Shown piece by piece: positions 42,703 through 56,089 of a stretch of 64,000 nt of DNA (positions are counted from its first letter, which is position 1; each line of letters starts with the position of its first letter). The notes beneath the pieces are model-generated. The model ran no database searches and was not told the origin of the DNA. It worked only from the letters and a program-made list of their open reading frames with translations. Made by a program: the position numbers and the translations under genes. This stretch comes from Parelaphostrongylus tenuis (taxonomy: Eukaryota > Nematoda > Chromadorea > Rhabditida > Metastrongylidae), in assembly GCA_019055375.1 (NCBI GenBank), contig JAHQIW010000337.1:207190-271189 (forward strand). The letters run 5' to 3'.

Positions 42703-44436
42703 TGGGCGTATGTAGTATTAGTCTATCTAAATGATTCTGATGATCTTACTTATATGGTGCCTAGGTAAATTCAAACAAAGAATGGGTCAACACGGCAAAG
42801 GCAGCGAGTTTAGAAACTTCAGTTATCTCTCGGCTCAAGAACAAAAATCCAATTTGTTCCTATACCTATACCTTCTCATAAACTAATATCTACTGATGAC
42901 CTAGTGTCAACCGATCCATCAACATACAAGGTCAGAGCTATCATGAGTTGTATAGGCGGACCAACGGATAGAATAACGTGGTTTCTAAACCATATTTTTA
43001 CTCAGGTGCTTAAATTTATACCAACCCATTTACCCAATACTCAAATGTTCCTAGATCACCTACGTCTCGCTCAACCAAACAACTCGCACGTAATAGAATC
43101 ATTTGATGTTACCTCACTCTATACAAACGTATCAAATGACTCTGCAATGCAAGCCATTTTCGAACTCTTAACTGAAAATGAACAAAAAGTAAATATGTAT
43201 GGCTTCACAATTAAACAACTAATCACCCTCCTAAAACAATGTCTTAGTTGTTGAATCTTTCGCTGGTCGGGTAAGTACTTTACACGGCTCGGGGGGTTAG
43301 CCGTGGGTCAACGCTTAGCACCTAGTCTTGCCATCGCTTTTATGTATAAGGTGGAAGCTCCAGTTCTCGTTCACCGGCCGTTGCTCTACTGCCGGTACAT
43401 AGACGATTTTTTCATTGCCTGTTCCAAAAAAGAGGAAATGGACAAATGTTTTGAAGTATTCAACGGACAGTCTGAGCATATAAAATTTACGTGTGTAAGT
43501 CCAAACAGGAGCTGGCTTCCATTCTTAAACATCCAAGTAAAGCTTCGGTTAGTGGCTACAATACAAAATGGTATCGAAAATCAAGTAACAAAAACATTTC
43601 GATCAATCACCTTTGCTCTCATCCTTCACACATGAAAAAATCGCTAACTAAAAACATGTATCAAACGGCTAAAAATGCAAAAAAAAAAAAAGAAAAGAGG
43701 AAGGGAACGAATCGTCTAACTCGGCACGAAAAATTGCGATTTCCAGCGGCTACAAAGTATTTGCCGCTAGGGAATATTCAAAAAGTGGATTCAGTCCCAA
43801 AAGAACAATACCCTACAACTGAATAGTAATCCCTTTTAACTGCCATTTATATCAAACGAAATTAGTAGCGCGGTCAAAAGGTGCCTAAAAAGATGCGGTC
43901 TTGAAAATTCCGTAGTAGTTATTGAAATCCCACCTCCCATTCTACGCCACCAGCTGATGCGCAATAGACTTTATGATCGATTGTGCAACACCAAAAACTG
44001 TATGATCTGCCCTAACGGAAAAGAGGGGGATTGTATGAGATCAGGCACAATTTATTTACTAACATGTAAAACAAGTGGGGAAGATTACATAGGCGAAACG
44101 GGTAGACCACTTTTCATCCGCATAGAAGAACATCTAGATAGTAGATTTAAAATGATAAAACCAAACCTTTAGGTTTACATAGGGCACAAAAACACAACAA
44201 CAAGGATTTTGATGTGACTGTCACAATCCCAGCGCTGGAATCAAAAACATCCACGAGCTGAGCTCTTAAAGCTTTTTGTATAAACGCCAATAACCCCGAA
44301 ATGAACCGGAAGGACAAATGCGTCACCATCACACGAGATCACCCGACCTTTCTTCGTTTGATCTTTTAACCTGACCTAGGCAGCATGTCATAAGATCCTC
44401 CGAATCATTCAGATAGACTAATACTACGTACGCCCA

Positions 44437-44470
44437 GGCTCCGAAGAAGGTGGTTCGCGAAACGTCAGCC
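44437..44470 (+). ncRNA. Degenerate hammerhead-like motif, copy 2, 3' repeat
   Basis: Ortholog of 23177-23211. The core reads CCGAAGA and stem II is reduced, while GAAACGTC and AGCC are kept. Confidence 0.4.
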
Positions 44471-44999
44471 GAATTACTACTACATTGCTTTACCAACCTC
44501 GCGTCAGCTAATCAAAATAAGTTTTCTTGATTCTCATATATCAACTAATTATGCCGAGGTTTATAAAAGTCGAACTCTTGAATCGTTAACACATCATTTA
44601 TATATGGCTCAGTCAGGATCGATCGAACTACGGCAGTTCAGATTGCATCTTTACGTAATGTATCGTTGATTGTATATTTTATGTACTATCATGTAATTAT
44701 TGCCTATTTTAGGCTGTTTTCTTATGTAGTAAATGTAAATAAGCCGTGTGGTAGGCTTCTTACGCACTCTAACGCTGAGTACTACGACAACCGAGCAGAG
44801 CATTTCTTACTCGAATCAGTACACTTGCAAACTTTCCGGAACATTTACATTGCTCTTGTTTTTAGGAAATTAATGTAAAGGTGCCAAGCAAAAGACTACG
44901 CAGTAGTCAAAATCGATTCCTCATTGACTTAACAAAGGTAATGGAAAAGTATGAACGGACTCGAGTTAGTGAAGATTCCTATTTCCAGATGTGGAGCGA

Positions 45000-45300
45000 C
45001 ACAGATTTTTTAGACGATTGTGACGAGGCGGCAGCCTGTGGCACAGTTTAGCGAACAACGCGTAAATCATGTTTTTTCAACCTTTAACGAGATCTGTTAT
45101 GGCACCTATACAGTGCAAAACATCTGTTTGGCAACGCAGCCTCTTTACTTCCACAATGCCTACCGATTCAGTTAGTTCCGCGGAGAGATAGCTCTTATCT
45201 ATAAGAGCCGATGCAGAAATACTCACACGCGCCTCGAGGTGATAATAGCAGACCTCATGAAAAGCTCAAAAAACATGTCATCAGAACATATGGTTTCAAT
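45000..45300. mobile_element. Foldback with decayed hammerhead, copy 2
   Basis: Ortholog of 23655-23960 and 55775-56060, with inverted ends ACGAGATCTGTTATGGCACC and GATAATAGCAGACCTCATGA. Confidence 0.5.
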
Positions 45301-45599
45301 CGGAATCTTGGAAAAACACTTGATACAAAGGGTATGACAATATGGGAAACACTTATTGGACCACAGAGTGTCATTCTCCCCTATCGAGTCCAAAATATTC
45401 CAGTGTACCTTCTTAGTTTTAGAAAGTAGTTGAGCATCATATTCATCTGTGAATATTTCTCACCATCGGATCAATGGTGTTCCTCTTGTGGGCTTGACAT
45501 CTTGAGGAACGAAGTTGATTACGACTGCCGACCATCGGTAGTCGTTAAAGCGCGTTGAATGTCCAGCTCATCTAACCTGGAAACTTGGCTTTTGAAACG

Positions 45600-46270
45600 G
45601 CGTCTCCGACTTTGATGTCAATATTGGTCAGACTCATGGATATTTTCTGTCAGTTGCGAGATACCTTATAAGCCTAGCATCGGCTTTTCGACACTTCGCG
45701 TTCAGTAATGCCAAATAATCTTCCATTCGGCTTGCGTAGCGGCCAACTTCTGATGCATACGTTAAGGCAAGGATTACCGTTAAACCAAAAAGGTGGGCAA
45801 GGAGTCAACTGTTCTTTTGCTCTTCGCTACATCTTTTATGCTTTTGAACGCTCTACATGCCGCTCGCCTTTTTTTTGCAGCTCTGGAGCTGAGTAGTTCG
45901 GCATATTGACTTTTTGAGCTTAATAAACTTAACTGCACCGTAGACAGTTATTTATTCGGTTAAGTTTGAATGGGACATTTGAAGCCATATCGTATCTCAT
46001 GGACATCATTTTTGCGAGATTTAATAGGAGACCAATCTTTGCACAAACGTTACTGGAATCAGTCAATTCATTGTGCTTGACTGACTGTGATGATATAGAG
46101 TAATCAGCAAATACGAGATGGTGTGATCGTCGTCCACTTCCTTGTTGTCCTATTCCAACGTTGGCATGGCGTTCTGGAGTGTGACAGTGAATTATTTTGA
46201 CGAGATCGATCGCCTTGTCACACACCTCTTTCTATGTCAATAGCAATATCGTTAAAGAATAGAAATATTG
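45600..46270 (-). pseudogene. RTE-like reverse transcriptase remnant, copy 2
   Basis: The minus strand shows HHLVFADYSISSQSVKHNEL, then CAKIGLLLNLAKMMSMRYD, the diverged FADD-box region. There are frame breaks on either side. Confidence 0.65.
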
Positions 46271-46860
46271 AGTGTTCTCATAAGTTCCGCAGTAGAGCAA
46301 TAAACACCGAATTTATTGGCCGGAATTGATCAAAATTGCTTAACAACATTACTCAAAGTAGACGCCATCAGCCCTAATCACATCTCTGCAATTTCTCAGA
46401 AAACGAATCTCCTTTGCATGAACTTTCTGAGCTTTCTTTTGATACCCAATATGTTCATGCTTGCCGCATCATTTCTGCTCAGCAAAGCCTTTATTGCAAT
46501 TTGCTGCTTTACGAGTACAAACTGGAACGCGCTGCACAGAGCACCGTTGAGAACAGCCAGGGCTGTCAAGGCTTAAGGATTTGTGTCCAGGCGAATAGCA
46601 TGTTCTTTGCTGAGTTTCACGCCGACAGCACCAGTTTGAAGGGCCAGCTGCACTCCGGACATCCACGCAAAGTTGATCGGGTGGCCGTCATTGAACAGTT
46701 GAAGAGGATCCGACTTTGATTCAAGCTGATGGTGCATACTATGAATTAATTTAGTGTTAATTATTTTTGGTTAATAGATTTAGTTTTGATCATGTTTGGT
46801 TAATAGATTTAGTGTTTATGTTAGTTATGGTTAGTGTTGAAACTTGTGAGAGGACCTAAT
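46270..46860 (+). mobile_element. Mariner remnant, copy 2 (uninterrupted)
   Basis: The left TIR (CTCATAAGTTCCGCAGTAGA) is clear and the right one is eroded near 46.85 kb. The frame reads LYEYKLERAAQSTVENSQ, then FFAEFHADSTSLKGQLHSGH, PRKVDRVAVIEQL, the mariner N-terminal DNA-binding region. It shows the empty site of the copy 1 insertion. Confidence 0.68.
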
Positions 46861-48794
46861 ATAAAAAAGGATGTGTTTTGATTCAACTTTTTAGCTTCGA
46901 GACGCCTGATGTGAACAGCTTCGCATAGTTTTATATTACTTATGCGAATGAAGAACTTCAACAGCGCTTCAAGCAAGTGAGAATTTTCCTCATCAGGTGT
47001 TTTGTCCCGCTTTCCAAAGACAAGTTTTGTACCGAGTTTTATTGCATAAACCAAAGCTTCTAATTAAGGATTTGTCCAGACTGGAGCAACAAGAGTATGC
47101 ATTTGAGGGAATCGCTTTCGCATCGACTATTATGGCAAACGGCCAGCTATTGATATGATCGAAGAAAAACCGGGACCTTTTGATTATCTCGACGAAAAAC
47201 GTAAAGTTTACAAAGCCCTATCTCCTTTTTCTATATTATCTCAATAAGTAGAGCGAATATTGTAAAGACTGCACACGAGTTGTTCGTTCTCGTTTGAATG
47301 GTTAACGGCTCGGATTGTGGTTGATTGAGTCGAATAACATCATGTCTCAAGTTGAAGTCGAACAGCCAACTTAAAATACCGCGTAAAAGAAGCTTTGACT
47401 TTACCATAAAGCCTTTTACGCCGGAGTACAGGTTATTCACTTCCACGGTGGAGCATACAATGGGCTATATCTGCTGCATCATCGGCGGCAAGCTGGCCTG
47501 TCTATGTTATCACCCATTTTGCCAAACACGATACGGCGTATACAAGGGCCGCTGGCTGACACTTTGCAATTAATTCTATATTGACCCAATCTAGCCTAAG
47601 TGCGTAAAATTCAACCACCTATTGGCTGTCACCTCAGGTGAAAACTTCAAGAGGTGGTAAATAGCAACATCTAAGGCTCTGCCGATTAATCTGCTCCGTA
47701 GAAAGGTTGGCCGCTCTGAACTACAGCGTCATGAGTCTGTTGTCCAAACGAGCGCCAGCGAGCTCCAATATGAACCTCATCAACTGGTTTTGTAGCTCAT
47801 CCTTCTCCCACTTATCGCTGTGCGGCTCATCACCATTCATACGTCTCATTACCACATTGTACCTGTTGTATCATGACTCTACTGTCCAAGCAATTGCTGC
47901 TATGAACACTATCAATTTGTTCCATGTCTCATTGATCGTGATCTTACTGATCGTTATACGTCGCTCATTGTCATTCAAGCATCTTATCACTTTGGATCTC
48001 AAGCCTCATCATAAGAGAAGGCTTCATAATCGATGTCATCGCATTGTTCCTACATGAAGCAGTATCGCCATCTTGTGATTATATTCCGTGTTATTAATAT
48101 TGTGTGCATGTATCTTAAAGAATGTTTGCATAGAAGATTATTAATGGCTTGAATAAATATAATAAGAGCATCGTGGCAGGAATACTCAGATGCACCACAC
48201 GTTCACCACACACTCAATGTACAATAGACACAAGTTCTCGCGATCAAGCCAAGTCAAATCACTCTAGCACATTTGCCATTACATGTAAACTTTTCTGACG
48301 CGCACGCCACTGGAACTTCCAGACACCCTGTAAATGAAAAAATAAAAAAATTAAGCAATGAATAAAATACTTGCTGATTCTTTGATTATCATTCAATCGA
48401 AACCTATTTGTCGAACTGCTTGGACTCTTCAATTCTTCCTGAAACTTTTGAGTTGATGAGAAGAATGACATTATCAAAAAGTTATTGGACGTTACGAGTG
48501 CAACTATTACATCTCACAAATCACCAAATTCTTCAATTCTTCGTCGTTAATAGCAAGAAGACGTCCGTGAACCTCCGTCCCATTACACGTCTAAAGCAGC
48601 ACCTTGACGAGATTTCAACGCAACCTTTGTTTTGCGCATTTCATAACACTGCCTTGCCACATACATAATTAACGTTGTAAAGCCTTTTCCGACTGAGTTT
48701 GAGTTTGTAAGAGTACGTCGGAATTATAAAATAGATAAATAAAAATCAATGGTCTATATGAAGTTTAAGGCAAACAAAATGTAGGTGGGTAGTA

Positions 48795-48985
48795 TGAATA
48801 ATCAATCGTAATTCTTTATTTTGACCGCTTCTTGCTGTGCTATGGTCTTATATTATACCCAGTAATGAAGAGTGCTGTGCAAAAACATGTGCGTCGGCAG
48901 GGATTCGAACACAGATCTCACTTTTCCGGGAGCGCGTGCTGACCGTTGCCCTACCAATGCTCGTTTTGAACAACACTCCACAACC
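48795..48985 (-). repeat. SINE family 1 insertion, copy 2
   Basis: Minus-strand head (about 48890-48962) with GGGATTCGAACACAGATC, preceded by TTGACCGCTTCTTGCTGTGC. Present at the same place in copy 3 (60.82-60.98 kb) and missing from copy 1 at about 28.31 kb. Confidence 0.7.
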
Positions 48986-49364
48986 CAGAAAATATAAACT
49001 AAATCAATGACGTCGGCATCACTATTATGACCTTTCAATTTGTAATCCGTAAAACCAGTGGTTGCAATCAATATTAGCTTTCAATTATACGGAGATGAAA
49101 TGCTGGAAAACACTTTTTAAAAAATGTGAATTAAAGTGCTTGAGACAAGAAGATGCTCTAAACGTGTAGACAAGAAAAATTACAAGTTTACCAATAGTTT
49201 CCAAACAGAATATGTCTTTGTAATAGAATGATGCAAAATTAGTGATTCAACTGCAAAAGCTTGACACTGATCTTGAGAATAACTTTACTGATTTGCTATG
49301 AACTTCACTATAGGTGAGCTCTGTTAAGTTCAACGAATACCTCTATCAAACAGAATTCTTTTTT

Positions 49365-49520
49365 TCACCGCCTTTAGCGATGGTACAATGTTATAATATA
49401 CACGGTGATGTAGAGTGATATGCAGAACTTCTGCGTCAGCTGGGGTTCAAACCCACACTTCACCCTATCCGGCGGCGCGCGCTCAAACCGTTGCCCTATC
49501 GACGCCCGTTTGACCCCACT
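49365..49520 (-). repeat. SINE family 1, copy 2 of an ortholog trio
   Basis: Hairpin ACCGCCTTTAGCGATGGT and a minus-strand head (about 49430-49505) orthologous to 28.7 and 61.4 kb. Confidence 0.65.
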
Positions 49521-49864
49521 CTTTCTACGCTTTTTTCTACTAGTTTTGCACAGGAATTTACATCACTAAATATCTGTATCATTTCCAAAGACAAAAGTTC
49601 GTTTCGAAACGACCAGTATTTTACATGTATCTATATGAAGTAACGTCCACAATCAATTCGATGGAGACTAAAAGTTTTCGGAATGAACTGATTAACTATA
49701 TGGCCTTCTAAATAGTGTTTCTGACTGTGAAAGTTTTTAACTCTCTAGGAACTTTTTTAGTTCCATATAGAAGGTTTCGGCTTCGTCTTTGTCATATTTG
49801 ATGCTGTTGCGTAGATAACAAACGTGGTCAATCGCACTCATGTACATTTCATTTCATTTAGAGT

Positions 49865-50310
49865 GAACCGTCAGTCGTTCGAATAAATGATGTTAACAAA
49901 CAAATTTCGTGGTGACGAGAACACCTACGCCATCGACTAATCCATCAACGCATGTTCCGAGGAACGGTTTTTCACCGATTACATAAACGGCGTCATGTCG
50001 CAAAAGTCCTGATTTGCGTAAGCGATCAAAAACCAAGAACGCAGCTCTTTACTCCTAACTGTCGAAGAAAAGTTGAGTGGGAAGCGTGGTACGATGCAGG
50101 TGACAAGAACTGTTATTAACTGAATTCTTCGGGTATATCAAGCGCACCACAGGGGACCTCACGGAAAGCCTGCAAAACAGAATTCATACTCTATGAATTT
50201 CTACAGCTAGGAAAAACACACTGGATTACTATTGTACGCGATAAGAGAAAATGAAAAGCTTACTAGCGCCCACTTGAGTCAGTCAGTTATCAGCGGAACG
50301 ATAGGTGATG
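49865..50310 (+). pseudogene. RTE-like LINE 3' end, copy 2
   Basis: Degenerate AWYDAGDKNCY and EFFGYIKRTTGD, and the tail GGTGATGAAGGTAACGG. Confidence 0.6.
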
Positions 50311-50947
50311 AAGGTAACGGCATTTCACACTGAATTAGCCTTGTGAAGCAATATCACCACATGATTATCTATAAAGTAGTTTTACAGGATTAGTGCAAAC
50401 ATTCGATCACTATGTATGATTTCGTATCGATAATTCAAAGAGAATACTGTAATGAAACTGCTCGTCGCTTATCAATTAAAATCAAATGACACGAAGCGAC
50501 TGAAACATGGAGCTTCTGTGATGCAAAACACTTTGAGCGAGAAATTGCTTCAATACGGAACCATTTCAAAATGGTAATACAGATCACGAAGCTGCTCCTA
50601 TTCGGAATTACCACGGCTGTTTTTTAGCTTCAGTCAGAGTTCGTGAAAATTAACAGGTCCGATAATTACAGCACTGACAATATTTCTCATCTGTCATTCG
50701 AAAATTAGGCATAACAAAATTCAGTGAGTTCTAATTCTGAGAAATCCCGTAATAGATCCGAAAGGAAAATTTCGCTTCAAGCATCACGTCGCTCACTAAT
50801 TAGGTGAAATTCGCACTGCAAACAATGCGTTTTCCAAAATATCATGTCTTTCGTTTCAAGTGTTTCTTGAGACTTTGCTCAAAATTCTGTAGGCCTGATA
50901 AGTTATTCCTGAACCATGCTTGAGGTTTGTTAAATGGCACCTATACA

Positions 50948-50990
50948 GAGCAAGACACGTGTTTCAGCTTTTCAGACTCGTCAGTTGCAT
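50948..50990 (-). ncRNA. Hammerhead motif, copy 2 of an ortholog trio
   Basis: Minus strand: core CUGACGA, GAAA, stem III CACGUG and triplet GUC are all intact. Stem I is 4 bp (AUGCAA/UUGCUC). Stem II GUCU/AGCU has one mismatch and one G-U pair, so it may fold weakly. Confidence 0.6.
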
Positions 50991-52215
50991 GGTGGAAGCC
51001 GACGCCGGAATATTTACCGTTAAAGAATTTTTTAATACTTCAGGAAAGTATCCATTCATGAAGAGTTCCACAAAATACGAAGTACAATCCATCGTATGCT
51101 GCATAACATTGTTGTAAAGTGGAAAAAAAGTGTTGCAACCATTATACAAGCGAAATGAGACTTCTTCACCATGAGAAATGTGCAATGATAATTTTTGTTT
51201 TGTCTGCATATCGTGGAGAAATTGCAAGACATTGACGGCATTCCATAAATATTCACTTTGCTGAGAAATTTGGAGCATTGGAGAAGGTGAGTGAAAATAT
51301 TTTCGGTTCAGGTCGTCTACTTGCTTTCTGATGACCAACGTACATTTCCATTTCGATACATAGACTAAACTGTTGAAGCGAAAGATTCCTCTCACTCATT
51401 AAAACACCTAATGCCTTTATGCAATGTTTTGTACTGCTAAGTGCGTAATATTTCCCCTTTGTTTTTCCATCCTGGTAAATTCTCGATCACATCTCGTTTA
51501 TCGCCTTTCTGCGAATCATTCAGTTAGGTTTTCAAGAAATTTTCTATGAATTCAGCAGAGGGTCTCAAATCAATGAAGAGGTTTTTTTTTCAATGGCGTT
51601 AGAGGTGGATGGCTAATGAGAACATCAAAGCCTAATAAACGCACTTTCTCGATCTAAGATCTGCAAAGCCAAAACGTCTCACTTCGAAACTTATGCTCCT
51701 TTTCTGGCAATGAATATCTTCTTCTACAGTTCCTCCCATGGATGTGCACTTGTAATGCCGTGCCGGTGTTCTTTCAGCGTGATTTTATTATTGGAAAAGT
51801 CGAAACAGCAGCACCAGGAATAAGAAGGCGCGAACCGAATTCAAACCGCGTCACATGGGAAATTGGTGCAATTTCTAGTATCTTTTTTATTAGTCTTTTT
51901 TGCGTAGCTTATTGTCATTTGATTTAAGATGAGCATTTAACCTACTCAGCTAATTCTTTTCTGCGACAGAATGGCAGAATCTGTCATAAAACTTTCCTCG
52001 AAGAATTTGTTTTTGATTTATGCAAGATGGAAATCACTGAAACTCTCGAAAAAGTCAAAGAGCAACATGAGGATGACATCCACCATGAGTGCCAAATGTT
52101 CATTCCGTTGTTGCTTTGTGAATTATTTGATACAAGAATTGTAACATTTGATTTCTGTTCACTTTACATCGATTAATTTGATTTTCATGAAACAAAGGTG
52201 AATATTCTTGCAAAT

Positions 52216-53681
52216 ATGGTGAGGCATCGGACTTCTACCGCTTCCTCTATGATTTCATTGTTAGCAGCATTCTCGACAGTGTTGGGATGTGGAGTCATAC
52301 CTGCAGGTCAAGGTAACGATAGAAGGGTTGTCATTATATCACAAACGTTTCCCATGCGATGCCATTTTATGCACCCTAATCAAATGATTATTTAACATTC
52401 ATCAGCGCACTAGGGCTGCCGCAATTGGGCATTTCAGTTGAAAATCTTGATTTGTAAGCAATAAATAAAAAACATATGATCATCCTGAGAACATTGCCAA
52501 ATTTCGTTGCAGCGAGCACTAGAACGCTCACCGTCACTGGCCTAACAACTTTGCCTGTTGCTATGGTTTATACTATGATAGCTGAAAATTCTGCTAGAAT
52601 ACCTGGTATTGCAACTAGCGAGGCAGTAGAGGATTTGTAGAACGTCTTGTAATGCAAACGGTGAGTTCTTAGCAATAAGATCAAAGTTTTCTTTGCGAAT
52701 ACTGACAGGACATAAGAAGCTAGTTTCGATTTTTGACAACTTGTTAGCTTCCTGATATTAGCAAGAATTCTGAGCTTTACGTATTTTGATCAAACCGGCT
52801 TTCTAACAAATTCTCTGTTTAAGTTTGAATCTTGGTCTTCAGGTATTTGATGTTCTCGAAAGCCAAGGTCGTAGCGCACTCTTATCGGATGCGGTAATCT
52901 CGACCATTTTGGGTCAGCTTACTATAAATGTCACTTACCAGCCAATGCAGTGCCAGATAATTATTGACAGTCCGATGGCTGCGATGCCTCAAGGTGAGTA
53001 TTCAATACTGAGCAAACATTTGAAAGTGAGCAGAATTATAACAACTACTACAAAAGAGGAACAATGTTTGTTATTGTCCAAAAAATTGAAGTGATTGGTA
53101 AGGATTGCTATAGAATATGTGAAAAATATCATAACTGCACTAAAATTGAAACCTGCAATTAATAATATTGTTAAAAGTTCCTTCACACCTTTTCCTCAAA
53201 GTTATACGATATTCAATGTGTCAACCGAAGGCTGCAAGGTCTTGAAGAATAAAGGAAAATCACTGCTCGGAGTGTTTATGGTTTTTCAAACTTCTAGTGT
53301 GATAAGAAGAAGTGTGTTAGTTAGCTCATAGTTTTTGCAGTCGATCCCGCGATGCCACAGAATTGCATCATCGTCGGCAGCACAGTGACCGCTATTTGCA
53401 CTGCAACGATGAAGAAGGCGATGTGTACAGCACCCAATGTAGTCAACGCTATTCCCGCTGATCACACGACAATTTCAGGAACTCTCACGGTTTGATGGCT
53501 TTTTTTAATTCACAACTTTGTTTTGTAAAGAAAAGAATCTGTGTAGACCACAAACACTATCATGGCAAACTGGTCGAGAACGATGTGGCAAAATGTAGCG
53601 AACAAAGCGGTTCGAGTTATGGCGTCGGGCCCATTTGGATCACACTTCATCTCGGCGACTTCCACAGTCGGCGGAAATTGA
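52216..53681 (+). pseudogene. Small secreted-type nematode protein, copy 2, frameshifted
   Basis: Same five exons as copy 1: 52216-52312, 52513-52660, 52843-52993, 53341-53489 and 53547-53681, with all splice borders kept. Exon 2 is 148 nt against 152 in copy 1. A 4-bp loss near 52622-52630 (GAGGCAGTAGAGG against GAGGCGCAAGCTAAAGG) shifts the frame, and TAG follows at once. Exons 3-5 remain open and conserved (VFDVLESQGRSALLSDAVIS; MANWSRTMWQNVANKAVRVM; GPFGSHFISATSTVGGN). The indel is either a recent inactivation or a sequencing or assembly error. Confidence 0.75.
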
Positions 53682-54569
53682 AGATGAACGGTGGCATGTG
53701 CTTGAAACAACTATCTCGCTTGATGCGATATTTGTTGTAGTATTCCGATAACCATAAATTGGCAATAGCTCACTGGATGAGAAATTCACAAACAAAAGCA
53801 AGACGAATTTCTTTTCGCTAAAAATCTAAAAAGCCTTTTCCATCACTGCCTCTTTACTGCTCATAACAAAAATTAATTAGAGAAAGACCATAAAACCACG
53901 CATTTATATGAGCAGTGTTCTTTGTATTAATCATTGCAACAGAAATGAACTGGCAAATCATTACGTGATGACATGGATTTGATGATTCCTGAAAAAATAT
54001 GGCTGAGAGGCTTGATGGACATAGGGCAAGGATCATTTCTTGAATTCGTACATTCAAGTGTCAGAGCATGAGCACTGTTGAACTACCGGAATCAATTCTG
54101 TTTACCTGTGGAGACGATTCTCTTATGGTTGCGTTAATTGGCGAAAATCATAAGAATCGTTTGTACCATGTGAGTTGACAATCCTCTTGTAGAGCTACGT
54201 GTTTCTCATGAGGTTCTAAGAAGCCATTGCAATCATTGGATAATGAAATATCACAAAAGAGATTTATGTAAATGATTCTAGAAAAGAAGCAGATGTGTCG
54301 ATAAGCTCTCTAAGCTTCAAGGAGAAAATCACATTCATGTGAAAAAAATGCATATTATCAGATACTATGAAAGATTTCTCCTGTTTTCCAGATGATTTTG
54401 TAGACATTCGATAGTTTGATAAATGAGACTTGCGTGGTTTTAGCTTCACAGTGGATTCTTTTGTAATGTGTAGTGAAATTTCGATTGAAAGGAAACTTGA
54501 CCGCTACTAAAAGGTTGATTACTACTGAAGAAGCTTTAATGAAAGCATTTTCTGCGAAAAAAAAAAACG

Positions 54570-55755
54570 CATCAATTGCTTTCCACTTCTCATCGCAAGT
54601 TGTGTGGAACGAATGCAGCCGTGTCGCTTGAGAAGAGACTCTTTACTAGTCTATTAGTATTCATTTGATAGCTTGAGAAGTGCTGATTTTAATACTGGGC
54701 TTAGTTTGTGAAGAAACCTACATGGTTTCTGCTAACGAAGAAGATCCGTCTCCTTTTTGATGCTCGCTGTTCCAACTTCACAGTGGATCCTCCGATAATT
54801 TATAGTAAAATTTCATCATCCAAGCAAACTCTGCCGTTACGATTGAATGGAATAATACTGAAGGGGCTATTCCAGATGTAGATTTAGCAAAAAGGTCGTT
54901 CATTTTTTTGAAAAATTTTTGCTACTTAATGGGAAAGTTATATATTGAGAAAACATTGAATTCACCCTTATTTTTTAAGCATTTCTTTCAACGACACTTT
55001 GAGAGTGCTTCTAGAACACGCCATTTTCTACGTCTTCTTTACCCGTATTTCTGGGTATTTTAGTAATATTGGAGTTATTTCTTTTTTTTATTTTACTACT
55101 TGAGCGGCCGTATACTTTTAGCGATAGTGCACATCCAACGATGTTTTACATTTCACTTAATATTATTGTAAATGCTACAATTTCTGTTCAAAAGATATAT
55201 TCAGCAATGGTTAACGAGATGCATTTATTGGACTCTAAAAATAAAGCCCTTTTATTTTTTTTTGACTAGACGGGAACTTTTTTCCTAAGCCTATCCATTC
55301 GCTGGATAAGAACTTTTCATAGGAATGTTAGTAATCATTCGAAAGTATGAATTTCTAGTTAGTGCCCTACTAGCCAATTTTTGAAAAAATTCTTTTGAAG
55401 CGCCATAGCATCCAGAATAAAATCATGTTTCACACGCACCACGCAATTTTTGTTCTATCTCGTTTATATTGAGCCTGAACAAAACTCGTTCCTTAGACTT
55501 CTAGTACTCTTTCTAAGCGCAAGTCTCAAAGAATTTAAAAAACCTTTGCTTTTTGAAAAAACTCTTCTTATAGCGGTGTAGGAGAAAGTAAAGATTTGCT
55601 TTTTACATTTTGCGAAAAAAGCTCTTTATTAGACTATTAGTGGCATTCTACAGCGTAAGTTTGAATGATTCCAAAGATGTGTTTGTTTTCTAAGAAAAAT
55701 TGTTTCATTGCGATGTAGCAGGGAAAATAAGACCAAGTTTCACTTATTCGGTACG
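54570..55755. repeat. Diverged repeats related to 1.39-2.5 kb
   Basis: Several spaced units share CTCTTTACTAGTCTATTAGT, CGTAAGTTTGAATGATTCCA and CATTCGCTGGATAAGAACTT, then TTCATAGGAATG. They fill the gap between duplication copies 2 and 3. A 66-codon ORF (55069-55269) within has no motif. Confidence 0.4.
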
Positions 55756-56089
55756 CCTGTTTGATCTAAAACTTTTAGACGATTCTGACGACGCGGCATC
55801 CAGTGGCACTAATTAGCGAAGAAGCTGTAAATCATGTTTTTCAACCTCTAATGAGGTCTGTTATGGCACTTATAGAGTGCAAAACATCTGTTTGGCACTA
55901 AAGCCTCGTCAGTTCCATAGTAGCTTCCGGCCCAGTCAGTTTTGCGGAGAGATTCTCCTATCTGTATGAACCGATGCCAAAATACTCACACACGCCGTAA
56001 GGTGATATAACAGACCTCATGAAAGGCTCAAAAAACACGTTATCAGACTATGTTGTTTTGATCGAGGTCTTGAGAAACTTTCAAAACGA

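Larger units (their letters stand above)
42610..44525 (+). mobile_element. Penelope-like element, copy 2
   Basis: The RT part is nearly open: 42904-43254 has FDVTSLYTNVSNDS, and 43303-43635 has GLAVGQRLAPSLAIAFM-type sequence, the YIDDFFIAC catalytic box and LPFLNIQV. Stops and shifts separate it from the GIY-YIG part (43957-44172, CKTSGEDYIGETGRPLFIRI), which has lost a Cys and is frameshifted at both ends. Inverted repeats are at 42610-42745 and 44385-44525. The decay pattern is complementary to copy 1, where the endonuclease is intact and the RT is broken. Confidence 0.82.
38000..54300. repeat. Segmental duplication, copy 2
   Basis: Same-orientation counterpart of 17.1-33.7 kb, offset about 20.6-21.3 kb depending on indels. 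Specific differences: extra mariner transposase sequence and a hammerhead foldback at 39.77-40.2 kb, a TA microsatellite, absence of the 1,011-bp insertion, and a SINE at 48.8 kb shared with copy 3 only. Confidence 0.85.

Noticed and set aside
50964..51395. 143-codon minus-strand gene
   Set aside because: The frame is broken in copies 1 and 3 and overlaps a hammerhead foldback; no splice or domain support.
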